A stretch of DNA of 64,000 bases from Micromussa lordhowensis (GCA_964020085.1 OZ026601.1:13138359-13202358), one strand, 5' to 3'. Counted from the stretch's first letter, positions 1-15,300 are shown. Program-made: numbers and translations. Notes: generated by a model not told the origin, from the sequence alone.

Positions 1-229
1 TTTCTATATTTATTCAAAATATCCAAGCCTGTCAGATAACAAAAAAGGTCTACAATTATCATTTCAAGAAATTGGAAATGGTACGCACGTTGCAAGCCTA
101 ATGCAAGCACAAGGGAACAACTGCGTAAATCCAAGGTTTAAACAAATACTTTGAATTCTCTCAAACGTTTGTCCTAACCTGGAGAAACTGATTTTTTTTC
201 AATATTTTATTGGTAGTATGCTGCAGTAC

Positions 230-324
230 CTGTCTGGATTCCTCGCCATCTCGCTGATCTCACCTCCAGCATGCTGTCTAGATCCGGTAGGATTCAAATC
301 TTCTCCAGTCTCCTGATCCACATC
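230..324 (-). CDS. DHX8: DHX8 exon 12 (last exon in window)
   Basis: 95 bp leaving in phase 2, encoding [20 protein letters not shown] then [12 protein letters not shown], the conserved segment right after S1. Donor GTACTG. The next exon was not found in bases 1-229 and should lie beyond the window. Confidence 0.93.
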
Positions 325-3300
325 CTATGGAAGTTTATTTCGATCAATACCTAAGCACTCTGTTAAACTGTATCAAGCACATTCAGAACTGGAACTCGTA
401 CCTTCATACTCAAACTGATCTTGTTGCCAGCCATAGAGAGAACTTTAACCACAACCTTTAGGCCTCTATGAACCACATCGCTTACGTTAGCCACTCGACC
501 TTCACGTCGCAGCTTTACAAATGAAGAAAAAATAAACCACACACTATATTAACTCCCCCTATGCCTTTCATTGTAAATTCAAGCTACAGGCAATGACAAT
601 GGTAACCTTTACCTGCGAGACATGCACCAAGCCTTCATGTCGTCCTCGTAGGCCCTCCAATTGCACAAAACAGCCAAACTGCATGATAGTGGTGACTTTT
701 CCATTGTAAATCTAAGACAATGTGAAAGAACTGCCAACATAAAGCAACTACAATTTTACAAGTGAATATATGAAAGATCATATGTTTGAACTGCGGAGAA
801 TGATAGGAAGGCAATTATGATTGATCATCGCATTTATACACACACCTTAAGCAGGCAGTTGTGAAATTAAAGCCTGAACGGGACTCGAACCCATGACCTC
901 TGCGATACAGGTACAGTGCTAAACCAACTGAGCTATCAAGCCATCTGGGAGCTGGTAACTTTGTGAGTTCATATATATGTATAACTGCGATGATCAATGA
1001 CATCTTCATGACTGAAATTTTGTTGCCATTTGTAAAAACGGCCGAACAAACCAAGAGGTTAAAAAAAACCTACATGATCACCTGGTTAACAACTGGAGTT
1101 GCAGGTGGAGCTTTTTCCACTCGGCTGGTACCATGTTTGTCTCTTGGGCGACCTCTTTCTCTGCTTCTAGACCTACTTCTGCTTTTCCTATTGTACAAAT
1201 AATATATACCTGTATGAAGCTCCAGCTAATTTAATTTTCCAGGCCGCACAAGCACAACCTTCATTTTCTGGCGTAATATCATACATGTAAAACTCTCAGC
1301 ATGCTGATTGGTTAAAAGCAAGTCAATTAAACCCAAGCAGTGCAAAAAGTCGAAATTGAGTGCATAAAGTTGAAATTAAATTGCATGTACATTGTTAACA
1401 AGTGATCAAAATAATGACTTTTCTTGCGCAATTTGGAATAAATAAGCACTTGTCATTTTTCAGAGACTTAAAAATTGCATGAGCTATGAAGACTAATTCA
1501 ATACACAGTACAGTGTTTAAGTGAGTGATACTAATTATTGTGTCTCAAATTCAAAACTGCAAGCTTTTACATACATGTACCTTCTTCTTTCTTGTCTCCT
1601 ACAACTATCCCTTTCGCTATTTCTATCCATGCTTCGTCGCCTGCTGTCTCGGTCTCGTTTTGGGCTTTGTGATCGTGATCTTGGTCGTCTTCTGTAACAA
1701 GTGCATACACTACAGCTTAAGCTTGCTATCATGCTCAAATTCAACAAGTGCAAGTTCCCTGGCAGCCTTAAAAACATGTACCCCATATTTTGGTGGGTTC
1801 AGTTACAGCAACGGAAAATAATGCTGGGCAAATGCCTCTTCACAAAAGGCCCTAAAACATGTTACAAGTTTGAATGAAGTTTGAAAATGTTGGGAGTCAC
1901 CACCGCAACAAGCAACAAATATGGTATACAACTGACCAATCACCACAAGACAGCTTGTACTGCTGTCATTACTTCTGCACTAGTCCACAAGCTTGTCTTA
2001 CAATTGACCAATTACTGCAAGAGATGTAGTGCTTTGAAACACGGTTGCACCAGGTAACAAACATATCAAGTAACTGTAATCAAGCAGTGAGAAAAGTTGC
2101 AGCAGTAATGGGAAGTTCTACATGCATATACCACTGCAGTAATTTACATTACATGATGTACAAGGAGTTAACATAACATAACATAACATAACATCACATA
2201 ACATAACGTGTTTATTCAATTCAAGATGGAGGAACAAAAAATACAAAACATCTTGAAAAGGAAAACTGGAGGTTGACCCTATAATGTTACCCCGAAATAA
2301 AAGATAACAACAGGTATAAATTATGTACAATAGAAATCCTTTAAGAACCTGGTAGACTATTCCAGTGCCGTACGATACGGATAGAAAAAGAATATTTATA
2401 CGATGGATTACACTTTGCTGGTTTAAGATAAAGCTTATAAGGATGGTTAGCGCGGGTTGAAATGCACTTAGTGAATTCAAAAAGATCAACAATGTTTAGT
2501 TTGTTCATGTCAAATACGATCTTGTAGCATTCAACTAAAGAAAGAAACAGTCTGCGTGTTTCGAGGGCAGGCCACTTCACCTTCCTTAAACGATCTTCAT
2601 AATCCATCTCACCACGCTTTTGACCTAAAGCAAGCCGAGAGGCTCTTCACTAAACTCTTTCTAACGCTAGCACATCTTTAACCAAATAAGGATTCCAGAC
2701 CGCGGCAGCATATTCTAGAACCGGGCGTACGAGAGATTTGTATAACGTAGAGAACGCACCGGAATTCGACGAGCCCACTGTTCTGTGAACCAAACCCAAT
2801 AGTTTGTTAGCCTTATTGACGGTCACGTTAACCTGATCGCTCCAGGATAAATCCGAAGAAACCGTAACACCCAAATCCTTGACGTGTTTTACGCTTTTAA
2901 GGCTCGTGCCCAATGAGTATGTAGGGAGGGAGAAGTCACGTTTATGTGTAATACGTAAGACTTCACACTTTTCGGGATTAAAGCGTAGTTGCCATTTAGA
3001 GCCCAGAATAGTAGCTGGTCGACATCAAGTTGCAGGGCTTCACTGTCCTTACCTACATTTGACAGTTCTCTGTATACTTTGGTGTTGTCAGCAAACATCC
3101 TTAGTGTCGAAGAGATGTTAGATGATACATCAGTGACGTAAATTAGAAATAAAATTGGGCCCAGGATCGTACCTTGGGGAACCCCCGACATTACACGAGA
3201 CCAGGATGAGTGGTGCCTATAACAACAACTAGTCAAGAAGCTTCTAAGCCAATGTAGTAATGACCCGTCGATCCCGTGGCATTTTAATTTAAGCAACAGC

Positions 3301-6300
3301 CTTTCGTGTGGCACAGAGTCAAACGCTTTTGAGAAATCTAAAAAAATAGCGTCGGTGGGTCTTGATTTATTTCGTGAAAATGCCCAGTCATCAAAGCAGC
3401 GCAGCAACGGTCAAGTTCCTTCCAGGAAACCAAACTGATTTGGGATAAAGACATTAGGGCTTGCCAGAAATTAACTACGCGATCTTTAACAATCTCCTGG
3501 CTAACTTTACTTGCAACAGAGGTACGCGAGATTTGAACATAATTTTCTCTATAATCCTTTCTACCCTTCTTATGGACGGGAACAATGTTAGCTATCTTCC
3601 AGGCATACGGTACTTCGCCAGCAAGAAACGATCTGTTTAGGAGTAAACAAAAAGGCGAAGCGATTTCGATCGCGCATTCTTTCAATACACGCGGCGGGAG
3701 GTAGTCGGGCCCCGGGGACTTGTGTGGGTTAAGATTTCTCAGAAGGTGAGAGACCTCATTTGTATTACAAAAGATAGTTGATAACTTAGAATCTACAACA
3801 TTTGTTCTTTTTGTTCAGTTTGTTCTTTTCACAGTATGCAACGTTTGTACACTTTGCAATGTTTTGTCCAACATCGCCACCAGTTTAAAAAAACATTTTG
3901 AGCGAAATATTGAACCCTTCCTTAGTTGGTTGAATAAAGAAAAATAGTTAATTCTCCTACCTTCCCCTTTCTTTGCTTCTGCTTCTACTGCGTTGCCTTG
4001 TTTTTCTGTGTTCTTTTTTGCTAAAAATGTTTATATCTTAATGAGTAATTTCTCAGAAATAAAATAAAAACTAGCAATAAAAAGTCACGTTTCGACCTCT
4101 CTGAGGTCATTTTCAAGTGAGAGGAAAAAATAAAAATTAGTATAAGTATGTTTCTAACAGTAAAAATTGTTGCAAATGTCACAAATGGCAAAATGCGATG
4201 AAATGTATAAGGTAAGTCATATAAATATTTGTATGAACAATTAATTTTTCTCTAAATCCACCTAAACTTGATTCTTGATTAACTTCTTGTATACTTATGT
4301 GTAAGATGTTTCAGCTCTGAAGTATCACTTTTTGTTTTTCCATGTAATCATTCAGATGAGAATAGTCTTAAGAAAAACCACTATTGGCAAGCCCTAATGA
4401 TAGAAACCTTCAAAGCCAAGTGAAACAAATTTTTCACAGTTAGCCTTTGGTTGAAATTATCAGTCGCCAACAACAGGTTTTTGCACAACTTTTACACATA
4501 ATCCTCAGCCTGTTGATCAAAAATTCCTGTTACCTTGCCAATCAGGAAATAACAAACCATTTCAGTCTGCATTTCTTTTGAGTTATAGGATCACAAGTGG
4601 AAATATAGGGGAACAGTAATTGCTTTAAGGACTTGAGCCTTAAAGGTGTATTTCACTTGAGTGACATGACAGTATTCTACCTGATTAGAAACGCAGGAAG
4701 ATTTGTACAATTTCCTTTTAAAGAAATGGAAAATTGTTTGTTTATTATAAAGATCAAATTGTTTTTTTATTTTTCCTCACACTAGCTTGCACTAGTTCTG
4801 TGTTATAAGCATACCTTCTCTCACAGGACTTCATAGCATTATTTGGTTCATCAAGTAACGTTAGTCTCTAGCAAGAGTTCCGAAAGACAGCAGAAGCGTT
4901 ACATGATGACCCACAAACAACTGAAAAGGAGACTACGATAGCCATGTTTGTTACATGACTAAGTAAAATTACTTCATTGTGATCGGCTAAGAGCAGACCA
5001 ATTTATCGCTGATTCTTAATTTGCACTGCAGTGCAAATTACCGATAACACACATAAATTTGCAATTTTCTCAGTCATGTAATAAATGAGTAATCATATGA
5101 AAGCTTGAGCATTATACTGATTACTTGTGATATTTGAAAATTTATTCATATTGCACTTGCCTTTATTCTGAGAAAATTTTCAAACATCACTCAGTGTAAA
5201 TCCTAAAATTATTGCACTTGCATTCATACAATTACTTATGCTATAGATGCTTAAGTACTTTACCTATCTGCATCTGATGAGGAATGTTTTGCTTTGGACA
5301 TCAGAGCTTCCAACTGAAAGCCAAAATAACATATGAAGGCAATGTAGTGTTTATACTCAAACACTTCATGAACTCTGAACTAGACAGAGTATGAAAATGG
5401 TGTGATATTAATACAATCAATACAATCAAAACAAACGTCATGATAATCAAATCCACTGAAATAAGATAAAGGCCATGCGCACAAAGTTGGCACCCAATTG
5501 TGTAAATAAAAAGGTCTTGCGCTAGATTTCTTATTATTTCTTGTCATTCTTAAAGCCAGTCGTCGTAAAACTTCATACAATTAAACTTCCATCTATGTAC
5601 ATCCCAAAGAGCAAAATGTTACATGTATGTCTGAATAAGATTTATTAGAAGAATGAGAACAAAATTCTGAAAACATGTCAGCCAAAAAGTACCATTTTGA
5701 CCCCATTGTAGCTTTTTAATGTAGATAAACTGCATGCAGATTTCAATTGGTCCAAGGTTTTGAGAAATAATAATCATTTAAAACTACTTTTACATTGTGT
5801 GCAAAACATTACCAAAATTTAGTGTACCGGTATGTTGGTTAGCAGGATATCAGCCAATAAGAGACAAGAAAATGTTCTTTAAACAAAAGGTTTACCATAT
5901 ACATGTACTCTTGCTACAAAGTTATGGTTAATTTGGCCCAATTGAGGTGGAATTGCATGTGAGTGTATTACATGTCAGGCAGGGGGGGGGGGAGGATACT
6001 CCCCTATACAGGGAGGCTCAATAAAAGGTACACAAAAGGAATAACTTTCCTGTCAAAATGGTATACAAAAGGATAACGGGTTGACATCAAGATGAAGCCT
6101 CCTCATATAAAATTTTGTACAGTACCCAACCCCCATTACACGTAACACTAAAAACAAAAGTATGCAGCTCACCTCACCAAGAGCTGATGAAGCCACTTTT
6201 TCATCGTCTTCAGTGCTCTAAAATGAAAGTTATTAAAATGTTAATAGAAACACTTACAGGAAACCTAGTGCCTTGTATTAGTTTGTTGCAAAGGTTAGCT

Positions 6301-9300
6301 TCTCAAGTCATCTGTTTGCCTTTGAATACAATATAGCTGATGTATACAGTTCTGTTCCCCTTACTTTACTTGTGTCCTCAGTCAGCTGATCTGGGATGCA
6401 AAGCCCAGGAAATGCTGTTCTCTTTTTCTCAACAACTGCCGTAACTTTGTTTTCTTTGTTGTCATCTACAGATGTTCCTGAAACAAATTGAGCTCTGTAG
6501 TGTTTATTATATTATTTGCCTATATTACTTTTTTCTTGTACTGTGTCTGAATACTATAATATTTTTATTCAGTTTCCAAGTTGTGCTGAGGTCGTCCAGT
6601 AGTCATAATTTTTACCCAATTAACTGACAGTAACGGTGAGCTTGTATTGTTTAAACCCTGGCTATACGTGTACATGTAACTTAAAAGTGTATATGACAGA
6701 TTTTTTTCCTTTATTGAATTATCTACACAATATCACGATATGGAAATTGAAAAATAAAAGTGGATATCATGGGGTTTTTTTCACTGGGTTTTAGCCATCT
6801 GAAAACGTGAAATTTCACTTCTGGCTGGGTCAGAAACTATCATGAGGGGTAAGACGTAGGACTAGTCAGGCTGTGAGGTCAAAACAAGAACGTAGGTCTA
6901 CTTATATTCCTAACCAAACAAATAGAAATGAAAACAAAAAAAATATATACTAGGAATTAAGCAATCGAAAAAAGACAAACCAACAAATCTCCTTGGCAAC
7001 CTAAGGCCTATTTCACTTCTAAACACAGATTACAAAATTGCCACAAAAGCAATCGCAAAAAGACTGGAAACCGTTCTGCCGCTTGTGATAAACGCTGATC
7101 AAACCGGCTACATCAAAGGACGGTAAATCGGTGAAAACGTAAGACTCATTAGTGACATTAGTAGTTACACCGCAGCAAAAAACCTGCCCGGTCGTGCTAT
7201 CTTCCTCGACTTCGAAAAGGCATTTGATTCCATAGAATGTAACTTCCTTTTTAAAGCTCTTGACATACTTAATTTTGGTCCTGACTTCAAAAATTGGGTA
7301 CAAACATTCTATTGCAACATTACTAGCTGTGTCACAAACAATGGTTATGCTTCTGATTTTTTCAATCTGGAGCGAGGCGTCAGACAGGGTTGCCCACTAT
7401 CAGGCACACTCTTTGTACTTGGTATTGAATTCTTACACTCGCGATTAAGAAAATTAGAAAATCAAAGACATCAGAGTCGGAGCGCGCGAAAAAAAAAAAT
7501 CACACAGTTTGTGGATGACACAAGTTTTCCTAAAAAACCCTGAATCAATGAGTGTTTTGCTTGACCTCCTGGAGAAGTTCGAAAAGATGCTCGGGATTAA
7601 AAAGTAACTGCACGAAGTCAGAAGCAATGTGGTTGGGAAAATGGAAGAACAGAGAAGACACCCTGTTTAACGTTAAGTGGCCGAAAGACTGTTTATGCTT
7701 TAGGAATACACTTCTCAAATTCGGAAAAGGTTAGCGGAAATCTTAACTTCTATGAAAATTGGATGTTTTGGAAAAGACCTTAAACAATTGGAAGAGACGG
7801 AAACTAACTCTATTCGCTACTTGCACATAACCGTAATCCTTTGCGTTTTGGGGGGGTAACCAGTAGAAGAAATGTATAGTATCATGACAAAAATTAGTTC
7901 GGTGAGCTGGCAAAACCAGCTACTAATGCTTAAAAATGCACCAGAATTTACCAAAATCATGATAGGAGAAATTTGTACTAGTTTATAACTAAATGTAGAG
8001 AATTTTTTTTTTGTCCATACATCGTCTTGTAATTTTACAGACGATGTATGGACAAAAAAAAAATTCTCTACATTTAGTTATAAACTAGTACAAATTTCTC
8101 CTATCATGATTTTGGTAAATTCTGGTGCATTTTTAAGCATTAGTAGCTGGTTTTGCGTGCTCACCGAACTAATTTTTGTCATGATACCATACATTTCTTC
8201 TACTGGTTACCCCCCCAAAACGCAAGGGATTAAGGGTCATGTGCAAGTAGCGAATTAGGAAAGATTAACATTGTTAAATCTGTGGGCCTCTCAAAGCTCA
8301 TTTATAATGCATCCGAACTGCCAGTCTCTAAAAACTTCTGTGATCAGGTAAACAAAGTCACCTTTAATTTTATCTGGGACAACAAAATAGCCAAAACTAA
8401 AAAAAAAAAAAAAAAACTATTGGTGAACGCAAAAACGGGGGGCCTAAATATGATCGATTTTACGTTAATGAACAAAGCCTTAAAGTCCATTTGGATAAAG
8501 CGATTTCACTTAAGCGAGAACTCGGCATGGACGGTTATTCCCAATGAAGCCACATCATACTTGGGAGGCTTAACCTTCCTCTCAACCTGTAACTGTAACA
8601 GCAAGGATCTTAATATCAAAGAGCTACCCATCTTTTATGAGAGAATGTTACAGTACTGGTTTGAGTTTAAGGATCTGCAGAGTAATGAAACGTCATACAC
8701 AAAGAAAACAACTATATGGAATAACCAAGACATCAAAATTGATAACAAGATGATCTTTTTCCGTACTTGGTTTTGATAAAGGCGTTCACACCGTAAAAGA
8801 CCTTGTCGACCAGAATCTAGATTTCCTCACCTATGAAGAATTTCAACTTCGATATCAGTTGCAAACAAATTTTTTGACCTACAGTATTATGACCTATATA
8901 AAAAAGCAATAAAACAAACAGGTGTCCTGCAAGAACATCTTACACAACCATGGGAGAACTTGAAAATGTTAACAACCAAAGTCATTCGTAAATGTTTTGT
9001 GAAGCATAATGTTTGAAGAACCCACCAAAAAACAACGCTTTATTGCCAATGGGTTACCACCAGACCAAATAAGCAAATACTTCAACTTAGCCTTCTCCAT
9101 CACTTTAGAAACAAAGTTAACTATGTTCCAGTACAAGACCTTACATGTACATGATATAGTTTTTACTGAAAGCAAGTTATTTATAGCTTAAGTTGAAAGC
9201 AGTGATCTGATCTTTGCTATATATGCTTAAAAACAAAACAAGATCTAAAGCATAATGCTTGTTTTATGTCCAGTGGTAACAGAGTTCTGGAAAATCTTTC

Positions 9301-12300
9301 TGGAATGGTATGAGACTCTAACAGCAGCAAAACTAGAATTATCAACTGTGAAAATCTTGTATGGTATTATAAAAAAATGACCACTTTTTAAAATTAACTA
9401 ATCACCTCTTACTAATTGCAAAATACTACATGTACTGTTGTAGCATTAGTTAAGAACCTTTGTATTTTTGTACTTATCTAACAATAGTGATAAGCAAGGC
9501 CGAAATCGAAAAACAAATATCAATTAGGACTAATTCAAATGAACGTTATTTCAATACATGGAAACCTTTAATTGACAAGGAGTTTGTAACTGAGGGCTGT
9601 CTATTACTTTTCTTTGTGCTTTGTAGGATTTAATGCAACTTTTTTTTTCCAAGTCATAGTAGAGAATGTAACTGTATTTTTTTTCTTTTGTTGTATTCTA
9701 ATGTATTGTAAGTATTATTTGTACGTATTGTAAAGGTAATATAGATATTGCTAATAACAATAAAAAAAGATCAAGTGTAATCCCAATTTTGGTTCAAAAT
9801 TGTAAACACTTACGAAAGATAACAAGGCCTATGTTCTTGACTAGTCCCAGGTCCTAACCCACCACAGTTTCTGACCCAACCACAAGTGAAATAATTATCA
9901 TGTTTTCAAATGGCTAAAATGCAGTGAAAAAAACAAGAATATCAAATTTTAATTTTAGATTTCCATATCACAATACAGTGGAACCTGGAACCTCTACACT
10001 GTATATAACAAAGACTTAGGGTATAATGAACAATATTCTCCAGCCTAGCCAAAGATGTATGGAGAAGAACCTTGATATAACAAATCCTTGTTATAACAAA
10101 CACAATCCAGAAGCACAAACGTATAATTATACCCCGACATAACAAAGAAATGTCAACATGTGACAAAAGAAAAATATGAAACAGACCAACAAGAATGAAA
10201 ATCTTTTCATCTTGTAATGATAGAACAACTTAACAGACACTGACACATCTACAGTGTAAAAATCCACTTTATTCTCTTTGTCTCTTATTAGTGCTATTAA
10301 CACTATTAAAGAAAAACAATTATTAACTATACCTCGACAAAACAAACATTTTGGTTGTTTTTCGACAAGTTCATTATATCGAGGTTTTGATTTCCATATA
10401 ACGAACCCTCAATATAATGAACCAATTTCCCCAGTCCTTTAACACTTCGTTAAATCAAGGTTCCGCTATATTGTGTAGTTTCCATAGAGGAAATATAAAA
10501 AATGTCATGTACACTTTCAAAGTGGTGGGGTCAATTTTTGATAAAAAAAGCAAAATAATAGACCAAACTACTGTAGTTCAAATTCTGGAATATCAAATGA
10601 AATATTTCCCTCAAGAGATTTCATGTTATTTCATCAAACTATCAAAGACAGTTTTTCTTTTGTTGCATTTGCATTTTATATCAGGTAGACTGAGACTCAG
10701 AGATTGTTTTCCCACATAACCCTGCCATGAAAAGCATACACCAAATTCATAAATGGTGGACCACTCGGGTAAGCCTCAGTACGAGAGCATGAAAACGACG
10801 TGAGTGAGGATAGAATCTCTATCTCTGATATGGCAATAAGTGAAGCAGAGACCTCCCCAGCTATAGTTTTACCAAAGGAAAATGATATTCCTGAAGCTAG
10901 TCTTGCGGGAAGGAAACCAGCAGAGTTAGGAAAAGCTAATCTTTTGTTTTGGCAGCTATTTTAGCCTCCTACGCAGACGCTCTTTGGGCTCGTCACGCAA
11001 TCTTCCTCTCCCACGAACGTCTGCTGAAGCCAAGGGGACATTCCTTTCCCTTTGTTTGCTTGCGTCCCGATTTGGACTCAAAGATCAGCAGAAGATCAGG
11101 TGAAAATTACTTTAGAGCCAATCGGTGTCGGCTAATTATGCAATTAAAGCTAATAATGAACTGAACAGGATACCTTTGAGCGAGAAGTACAACTTGAACT
11201 GTTGCATTCTCACGTGCGGCAACGTCAACATTTTCAAATTATTTTACTATGCAGCTTTTCTATAGCTAATCCATTCCGCGTTCGTAGATCTATGAGCACT
11301 TCATCTTTTTCACAGTGAAATAAACTATAGTTTCTCGATGGGGATTTAAACAGATTATCGTAACTGTCTCACACACTCAATGAAAGGGCACGCTCAGCTG
11401 CACGCTAGTATTTTGGCGCTTTGCAATCATTTCAAGTAGATTTTCCGCAGGCTTCCAGCACTTGATAGAAACTAGCCATGCAAATGAATGTCCGTGTACG
11501 AACACAGCTTCTTGCCGGTAACGTTGAGATAATCGTTAAAAGGTCGTGTTGGTATCCGTAGATTAACAAAGACGGCTACAGCTATTTAAACATGATCGTG
11601 AAAGCACAGCTCGTAAGAAGACGGTATGTTTTCTGATGTTTACATGGAATGATATAGATCAACTACAGGGCCTACAGAATAGATCTGCACGGATTATCAC
11701 ACATTGCTCTCGCTCATCTGAAGCAATAGAGCAGCTGCACTGGCCGACTCTTTCTAGCAGACGTTCTTATCACAAGGCTAAACTCGTTTTTCTCTGTCTT
11801 CAATCATTAGTTCCTAGTTACTTTTCATTATATTTTACTAGATTTTCGAACATTCACAATTACTCCACACGGCAAAGTATGAGGCTATCCCTACCAAATG
11901 TTAAACGAAATTTTGGGAAAAGGACCTTTCTTTTTACTGGCGCAGAAATTTTTAACAAACTCCCGTTGAACATTGTAAATAGTAAAAACATTCAAACGTT
12001 CTGCCGCCAAGCAAGGCATTTCTTTTTATCTTAACTTTGGTTTTAGCCTTGAAATGTGATTTTGTATTTTATTTTGCTTTGTAATGTAGTTTTTAAAATT
12101 CTGGCAGTATTTTTATTAGGTATTTTAATAGTTCTAAGACAGTGTAAACTATTTTTAAGATACAGGGCCCCTATGGAGACCAGCCTTAGAGCTGAATGGG
12201 CTACCCTGTTTAAAATTATATATAAAAAAAATGATATGTATCATCTTGCAACTACAACTAAGCTTTATGTAAACTTGGAATGTTTCTCTTTTTTTTCGCT

Positions 12301-15300
12301 GTCTTTCAGACAAACAGCTGTAATATGTTATTAAATTAAACTAAATTGTTTCTCGTGTTATTTTGTCTTGTTGTATCTTTACCAGTGAGTCAAGTAGGTT
12401 TGCAGGTTGTGCCGAGACTAGTTTATATTTCACCCTCTATTCACAATGATGTAAGCCGAAACCAAGCCAGGGAATATACTATTTCCCTTCTGATTCTTGC
12501 TTTCTCATTAGGCATGTTACAGGAGTATACAGAAGCATTTGCTTGATAAAAGCTCCTGATGATTTTTAGTCTGAAATCAATACTGATAGATATTATGTCT
12601 TAATTTTATACATAAGAATTTTAGGTTAGCATAATTTAGACATTCTTCCAGGAAGTTTATTTTTAACAACTTAGTAAAATCTAAAATCCGCAAAATTTGC
12701 TCTGGAGAAAAAGAGTACAGTGTGCATGCAGACACTATTGTGTTTCATGCTGTAGGTTTTAAATGAATAGAGACTGCTGGAGATGGATATTTGAAGGATT
12801 TTTAAAAGCAAAGGACTAAACAAGAAATAATCAGTGGTGCTATCACAGGAATTGAATAAGAAACATAATGCCCTTCATGTGACATTACTACATGTCTGTC
12901 ATGTAGATGCTAATAGGTTACCCTTAACATTGTATGTATGACCGAAATGACTGTGTCACCCAAGTGACAAATCAATTTTAGAAGAATAAGAAAAATACCT
13001 GATGTCACCTGTTTGCGTAATTTATGCCCTAGGTATAATTGGTTACTGTGGCCTCACAATAGCTTAAATGTTAAAAATGGTTTGGGAGCAAAACTGATTA
13101 TCAAAATTCTTAAATGTTAAATGTACATGTACCTGGCCTGAAATGTGAATCATCGCCCATCTCTCGCCCGGGGATAAGACTGAGGGTGGGAGATGACTGA
13201 CATTTCAGGCTAGAGTGTACCCTCAAATTGGTGGTTTACTGCATCCCTTACCAGTGAATGATGAAATTAACGATACTGAAAATCAAGCCTGCTCGCAGCA
13301 AGATGACTGATAAGGTTATTGCCTCTCAACCATAAAAAGAGCTGCAAAAGCATGTTTCTGAAGTTAAAAAGCTATCTAGAATTGAAATTGCTAGGCCCCT
13401 TGCTTCAAGTGCACTCGAGAAGACAAGCTACTGTACAACAAATAGACATAATTAAACAAATACATGTACTGTATGGTACAGTAGCATGCCTATTGTGTCT
13501 ACCATTCAGTTCACCTTACATGATACAGAGTGCTGTTAATCTTTGTGTTTATGCCAATAAAAGTTCTATTCCGAGTTTATATACAATGTATTTGAGAACC
13601 ATCCCCTTTTTGTTGTCCCAGGCAAGTGCAAATTATGGATAGGATAAGCTTATTCCTGCTTAGGTACACAAACAACAAAACACAAAACTCCAAATAATTT
13701 TAATTTTATTTTGTAAAGTATAACAACAACAACTTAACATGAAAATGAAAGACTGGATCTTAGGATCTGTATTGTGAGCAGAAAATAGCAATTTCTTATT
13801 TTGTTGCCAGAAGATCATTTGTTCGGTGTAAACATACCGTCGTCTTACGTGCTGTGCTTTCATGATTCCGCTTAAATGGCTGTCAAAACAAAAGAGTAGC
13901 TTTTCCCAAGTCTGCTGGCTTCCTTCCCGCAAGACTAGCTTCAGAAATATCACTTTCCTTTAGTAAAACTGGAGCTGCAGAGGTCTCCACTTCACTTATC
14001 GCCATATCCGGTTGGTGATTCTATTCTCACCCACCTCATTTTCATGCTCTCATGTTTTCAGGCTTACCCAAGCGGTCCGCCATTTAAGAATTTGGTGTAT
14101 TAGCATGCTATGGTAACTCCGATTTCAATAACAGCATCATCTGAAACTTACACGTTTCTCTAGTACACCTGTATTGATTGTTTTTCTGTTGGATTAATGA
14201 ACATAGTGGTTCTCTAGTTGCTCAAAGGTACATGTATCACCAGTCAAAAAAATCGATCAAGACCTGTATGGCAATTATTTCTGGGCCTCTCCAAATCTTC
14301 TTGTTTCTAGGACACCATACTGTTCTTGTTAACCCCTACATTATTACTAAGTAGCAAACTGACTTCAGACCTGGTTGATCATCTGATGTGTCCAGCTTAG
14401 GTTTCATCTTCTGAATTAGTCGTAACAAGTTGGAAGTAAATGACTCCTAAAGAAAGAAATTTCATCATCAGGTTATTTCTGGACTGCACGGCGGGAGACA
14501 GTGTGGCTGAGTGGTTAGAACACTGGACTTGAAATCTGAGCTTGCAGCTTCAATTCTCAGTCCAAAGACTACAATCAGCAACAAAAGTGTGGACACACTT
14601 CGCAGTAAAGTTCTATTTCTATCTTCTTGGAAACATTCCCCCCCCCCCTTTTACTTCCACCAAACAATGTTAATTTTTCTATTTCTAAGACTGTGCAGAC
14701 CAAAAGACATAACATTGAATTGACGGGCCCGAGGGCATCACAAAGTCATAACTACATGTAGATGCATTTGAAATAGAATAAGCAGTTAAATATGGTGAAG
14801 TGTCCTTTTTTAAGTGTCTCAACTATACTTTTGTCGCCCCTTGTACATGTACATGTAGCTGGGATTGTTTCAGGAAGTCCCCTATGTCAATTCTACAGCC
14901 ACATTTGATAGATTGGCCCACTAGTTTACATGTGACCAGTTTTTATTTAACCTTCATGTTATATTTCATTTAAACGAACAATTTTTGAACTTCCATTGTA
15001 CAAACAGACGTGTGCAAATTGTGGTGAGTGGTCTTACCAATGTAGCAGGCATTACAGCCATCAAATGTGAATACATAAAAATATATAAGTAACATATAAA
15101 TATATATAAATAACACACAAACGCAGACTGTGGCATTTTAGTTTGCTTTATTGACAATGTGTTTTACTCAAGACAAAAATTTAACTACGTGTAAGCAAAT
15201 GGTTTTACTTACTGGAAATTCAGCACCATTTTCTTCTAAAGCTGCCTGAAACTTGTCAAAGGTGGGGTTTCTTTCTCCCAGCATGATTATGAACTCAGCT

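Noticed and set aside
872..946. Functional tRNA gene
   Set aside because: A and B boxes are present but the cloverleaf arms are imperfect and similar heads occur as SINEs in this window.
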